Positions 5,922 through 7,349 of a stretch of 7,349 nt of DNA are shown piece by piece; within the stretch, counting starts at the first letter, position 1; each line of letters opens with the position of its first letter. A model generated the notes under the pieces. The model saw nothing but the letters and a program-made list of their open reading frames with translations. It did no database searches and was not told the DNA's origin. Both the position numbers and the translations under genes were made by a program. The DNA lies in assembly GCA_002391065.1 (NCBI GenBank), contig DGRP01000007.1, forward strand, positions 1 through 7,349, given 5' to 3'. The stretch comes from Ruminococcus sp. UBA4385 (GTDB lineage: Bacteria; Bacillota_A; Clostridia; Oscillospirales; Ruminococcaceae).

Positions 5922-6794
5922 TTATCTTTCCTCGCCCATAAAGAACAGTGCGAGCGTTCCGGGACCCGAGTGAGCACCTATTACAGGACCTGTATAGCAG
6001 ATGTGAACTATCGTGTCGCTGCCAAGCCTGTCACGCATAAGCTGAGCCGCATATTCAGCGTCCTCCATGCAGTCACCCTGACAGATAGCGACTTCCTTGT
6101 TCTCCCAGCCGCCGACCTTTTCGCTCACAAGCTCTACCAGCTTGTTTATTGACTGCTTTCTTCCTCTGATCTTTCCTATCGGGATAAGATGACCCTCATT
6201 ATCAACATGAAGTATAGGCTTTATTCCAAGCACCGAGCCTGCAATAGCAGCCGCAGCGGAAACTCTTCCGCCCCTTTTAAGGTACTTCAGGTCATCAACC
6301 GTGAACACATGGCACACGTGAAGCTTGTTAGCCTCAAGCCACTCGGCAAGAGCATCTATGTCAAGACCCTCTTTTTTCTTCCTGTCAGCCTTTATAAGAA
6401 GCAGTCCCTCGCCGGTAGATGCGCACAGCGAGTCTATACAGACGATCTTTGCATCGGGATACTTTTCAAGCAGAGTATCTCTTGCTATGCAAGCGCCGTT
6501 ATAGCTTCCGCTCAGTCCTGACGAGAAAGCAAGATACAGTATATCGTATCCGTTTTTGATTTCTTCCTCAAATGCCTGTTCGTAAACAGCAGGTGAGATC
6601 TGCGAGGTCTTGGTCATAGACCCGTTTCTCATCTTGTCATAGAAAACCTTCATAGACATCTCATCGCCGACATAGGTAGTGGAATCCACCTCATAGGTCA
6701 GATTGAGTATCTTAACGTCCATGCCGTCAAGCAGATTCTCGGAAAGATCGCAGGTAGAATCAGAATAAAGGCGATAGCCCTTTTTAGCGCACAT
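5922..6794 (-). CDS. DegV family protein (FakB-like fatty-acid binding)
   Basis: A 290-residue cytosolic DegV/EDD-fold protein. The family binds one long-chain fatty acid; FakB members present it to the kinase FakA, which makes acyl-phosphate for phospholipid synthesis. Family motifs in order: YSDSTCDL (10-17), KTSQISP (62-68), FSSGLSGSYNGA (90-101), which holds the fatty-acid carboxylate, VDDLKYLKRGGRVSAA (166-181), GIKPIL (190-195), and the C-terminal GPVIGAHSGPGTLALFF (269-285) with the ligand-side His275. Length is typical and no key motif is missing. A GTG at 6803 would add three residues, but it overlaps the AAGGGG ribosome binding site, so the ATG at 6794 is preferred. It has its own promoter and terminator, so it is probably monocistronic. 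No fakA is in view, so a role in exogenous fatty-acid use is a family inference. Confidence 0.93.
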   Translation of the reverse strand: MCAKKGYRLYSDSTCDLSENLLDGMDVKILNLTYEVDSTTYVGDEMSMKVFYDKMRNGSMTKTSQISPAVYEQAFEEEIKNGYDILYLAFSSGLSGSYNGACIARDTLLEKYPDAKIVCIDSLCASTGEGLLLIKADRKKKEGLDIDALAEWLEANKLHVCHVFTVDDLKYLKRGGRVSAAAAIAGSVLGIKPILHVDNEGHLIPIGKIRGRKQSINKLVELVSEKVGGWENKEVAICQGDCMEDAEYAAQLMRDRLGSDTIVHICYTGPVIGAHSGPGTLALFFMGEER

Positions 6795-6802
6795 TAAAAG
6801 CA

Positions 6803-6811
6803 CCCCTTTTT
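6803..6811 (-). promoter_or_regulatory. Ribosome binding site that fixes the DegV-family start
   Basis: The minus strand reads AAAAAGGGG, with GGGG at 6806-6803, 8 bases before the ATG at 6794. The competing in-frame GTG begins inside this motif (6803), leaving no spacing, so the ATG is the better start. Confidence 0.75.
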
Positions 6812-6826
6812 AATTCATATACTGAC

Positions 6827-6855
6827 ATTATAGCATATAATTTCAAAAAAGTAAA
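6827..6855 (-). promoter_or_regulatory. Sigma-A promoter with extended -10 for the DegV-family gene
   Basis: On the minus strand TTTACT (6855-6850, four of six -35 consensus bases) is followed after 17 bases by TATAAT (6832-6827), with TGC directly before it giving an extended -10. Transcription should begin near 6820, with a leader of about 26 bases. The promoter sits in the 82-base gap after the Clp gene. Confidence 0.85.
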
Positions 6856-6876
6856 GAGAATATTAAAAAAAGTTGT

Positions 6877-7349
6877 TTATTGTGATGAAATTATCTGTGC
6901 CTCGCATACAGAGGGGCGCCCGTTTTCCAGCTTAACATAAAAATCTTTTCTGCCAAGGTCTATAAGCTCTTCGCAGATAAGGTCAGCTATTTCTGTTTCT
7001 ATAAAGCGCCTTATGTCACGGGCTGAGCCGTTTTTCTTTATAATGGCTTGTGAAATATAAGAGGAAAGCTCCTGCGAAAACCCGACTGTCATGCCCTCAC
7101 CCTTCATTCTTTCCGAAAGTGCGCTGAGCTCCTTTTCAGCTATCAGTCTGAGACTTTCCTCCGAATGCTCCGAGAATATGATAGTTTCGTCTATCCTTGA
7201 CAGCAGCTCGGGAGAAAGGTGCTCGTTAAGTGCGTGTCTCAGCACCTCGGCTTTTGTGCCTGCCCTTTCTCCGAAGCCCAGTGAGTGCTTTTCTTTAGCT
7301 TCCTTTGCTCCGAGGTTAGTTGTCAGAATTATAACCGAGCCTGCAAATG
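6877..7349 (-). CDS. Clp/Hsp100 AAA+ ATPase, C-terminal part (5' end outside window)
   Basis: The reading frame is open to the window edge; 156 C-terminal codons are visible and none need be a start (a GTG at 7245 lies in the middle of a conserved region). This is the second AAA+ module of a ClpB/ClpC/ClpA-type unfoldase, which threads proteins through a hexamer pore. Counting from the first visible residue: VIILTTNLGA (5-14) is sensor 1 with Asn11; LSPELLSRID (44-53) holds the arginine finger Arg51; GSARDIRR (107-114) is sensor 2, normally GARxLRR. The small C-terminal D2 domain follows and the protein ends ISSQ. Walker motifs, the N-domain and any ClpP-binding loop lie outside the window, so protease partner versus ClpB-like disaggregase cannot be decided. 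No hairpin terminator follows its stop; only T-rich DNA precedes the DegV-family promoter. Confidence 0.9.
   Translation of the reverse strand, partial: FAGSVIILTTNLGAKEAKEKHSLGFGERAGTKAEVLRHALNEHLSPELLSRIDETIIFSEHSEESLRLIAEKELSALSERMKGEGMTVGFSQELSSYISQAIIKKNGSARDIRRFIETEIADLICEELIDLGRKDFYVKLENGRPSVCEAQIISSQ

Noticed and set aside
4316..6521. Plus-strand open frames opposite the sipL-like and DegV-family genes (4316-4504, 4781-5035, 5644-5973, 5970-6152, 6189-6521)
   Set aside because: Antisense to confident genes and without domain resemblance; the 5644-5973 frame runs through the terminator and promoter of the real genes.
7243..7245. GTG at 7245 as the start of a short complete protein
   Set aside because: The frame continues upstream to the window edge with Clp sensor 1 (VIILTTNLG) in frame, so the gene is a larger protein cut by the window.

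Overview
The window comes from a low-to-mid GC, spore-forming Firmicute, most likely a Clostridia member close to Ruminococcus/Oscillospiraceae. The evidence is the strong GGAGG-type ribosome binding sites, sigma-A promoters of the Bacillus/Clostridium type, the endospore-only gene spoIVA, a DUF3794/LysM coat-assembly gene of the clostridial SipL type, and a DegV-family gene. No species call is possible from the sequence alone.

Layout, left to right. Positions 1-50 are a GC-rich stretch with small hairpins, resembling the end of a dispersed intergenic repeat. At 51-79 there is a perfect-consensus sigma-A promoter with an extended -10. It drives a rightward pair: a PLP-dependent aminotransferase (116-1309) and, 18 bases later, ychF (1328-2422). 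A 339-base non-coding gap (2423-2761) separates these from leftward genes. The gap holds a composite inverted-repeat structure: two arms made of about 18-bp and 7-bp tandem units, facing each other across a core with small hairpins and a terminator that can serve both converging transcripts.

On the minus strand, read right to left, are: the 3' part of a Clp/Hsp100 AAA+ ATPase (cut by the window edge at 7349); a DegV-family fatty-acid-binding protein with its own extended -10 promoter and a terminator; then a sporulation pair, a sipL-like gene (4261-5811) followed 23 bases later by spoIVA (2762-4237).

How the genes work together: SpoIVA is the ATPase that polymerises on the forespore surface as the base of the spore coat. 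SipL, known in Clostridioides difficile, binds SpoIVA through a C-terminal LysM domain. Their adjacency here as an apparent two-gene transcription unit is the clearest functional statement in the window. The other genes are ordinary housekeeping genes with no evident pathway link to each other. I found no evidence of a defence, phage, CRISPR or biosynthetic system. The least explained DNA is the inverted-repeat structure at about 2435-2757.
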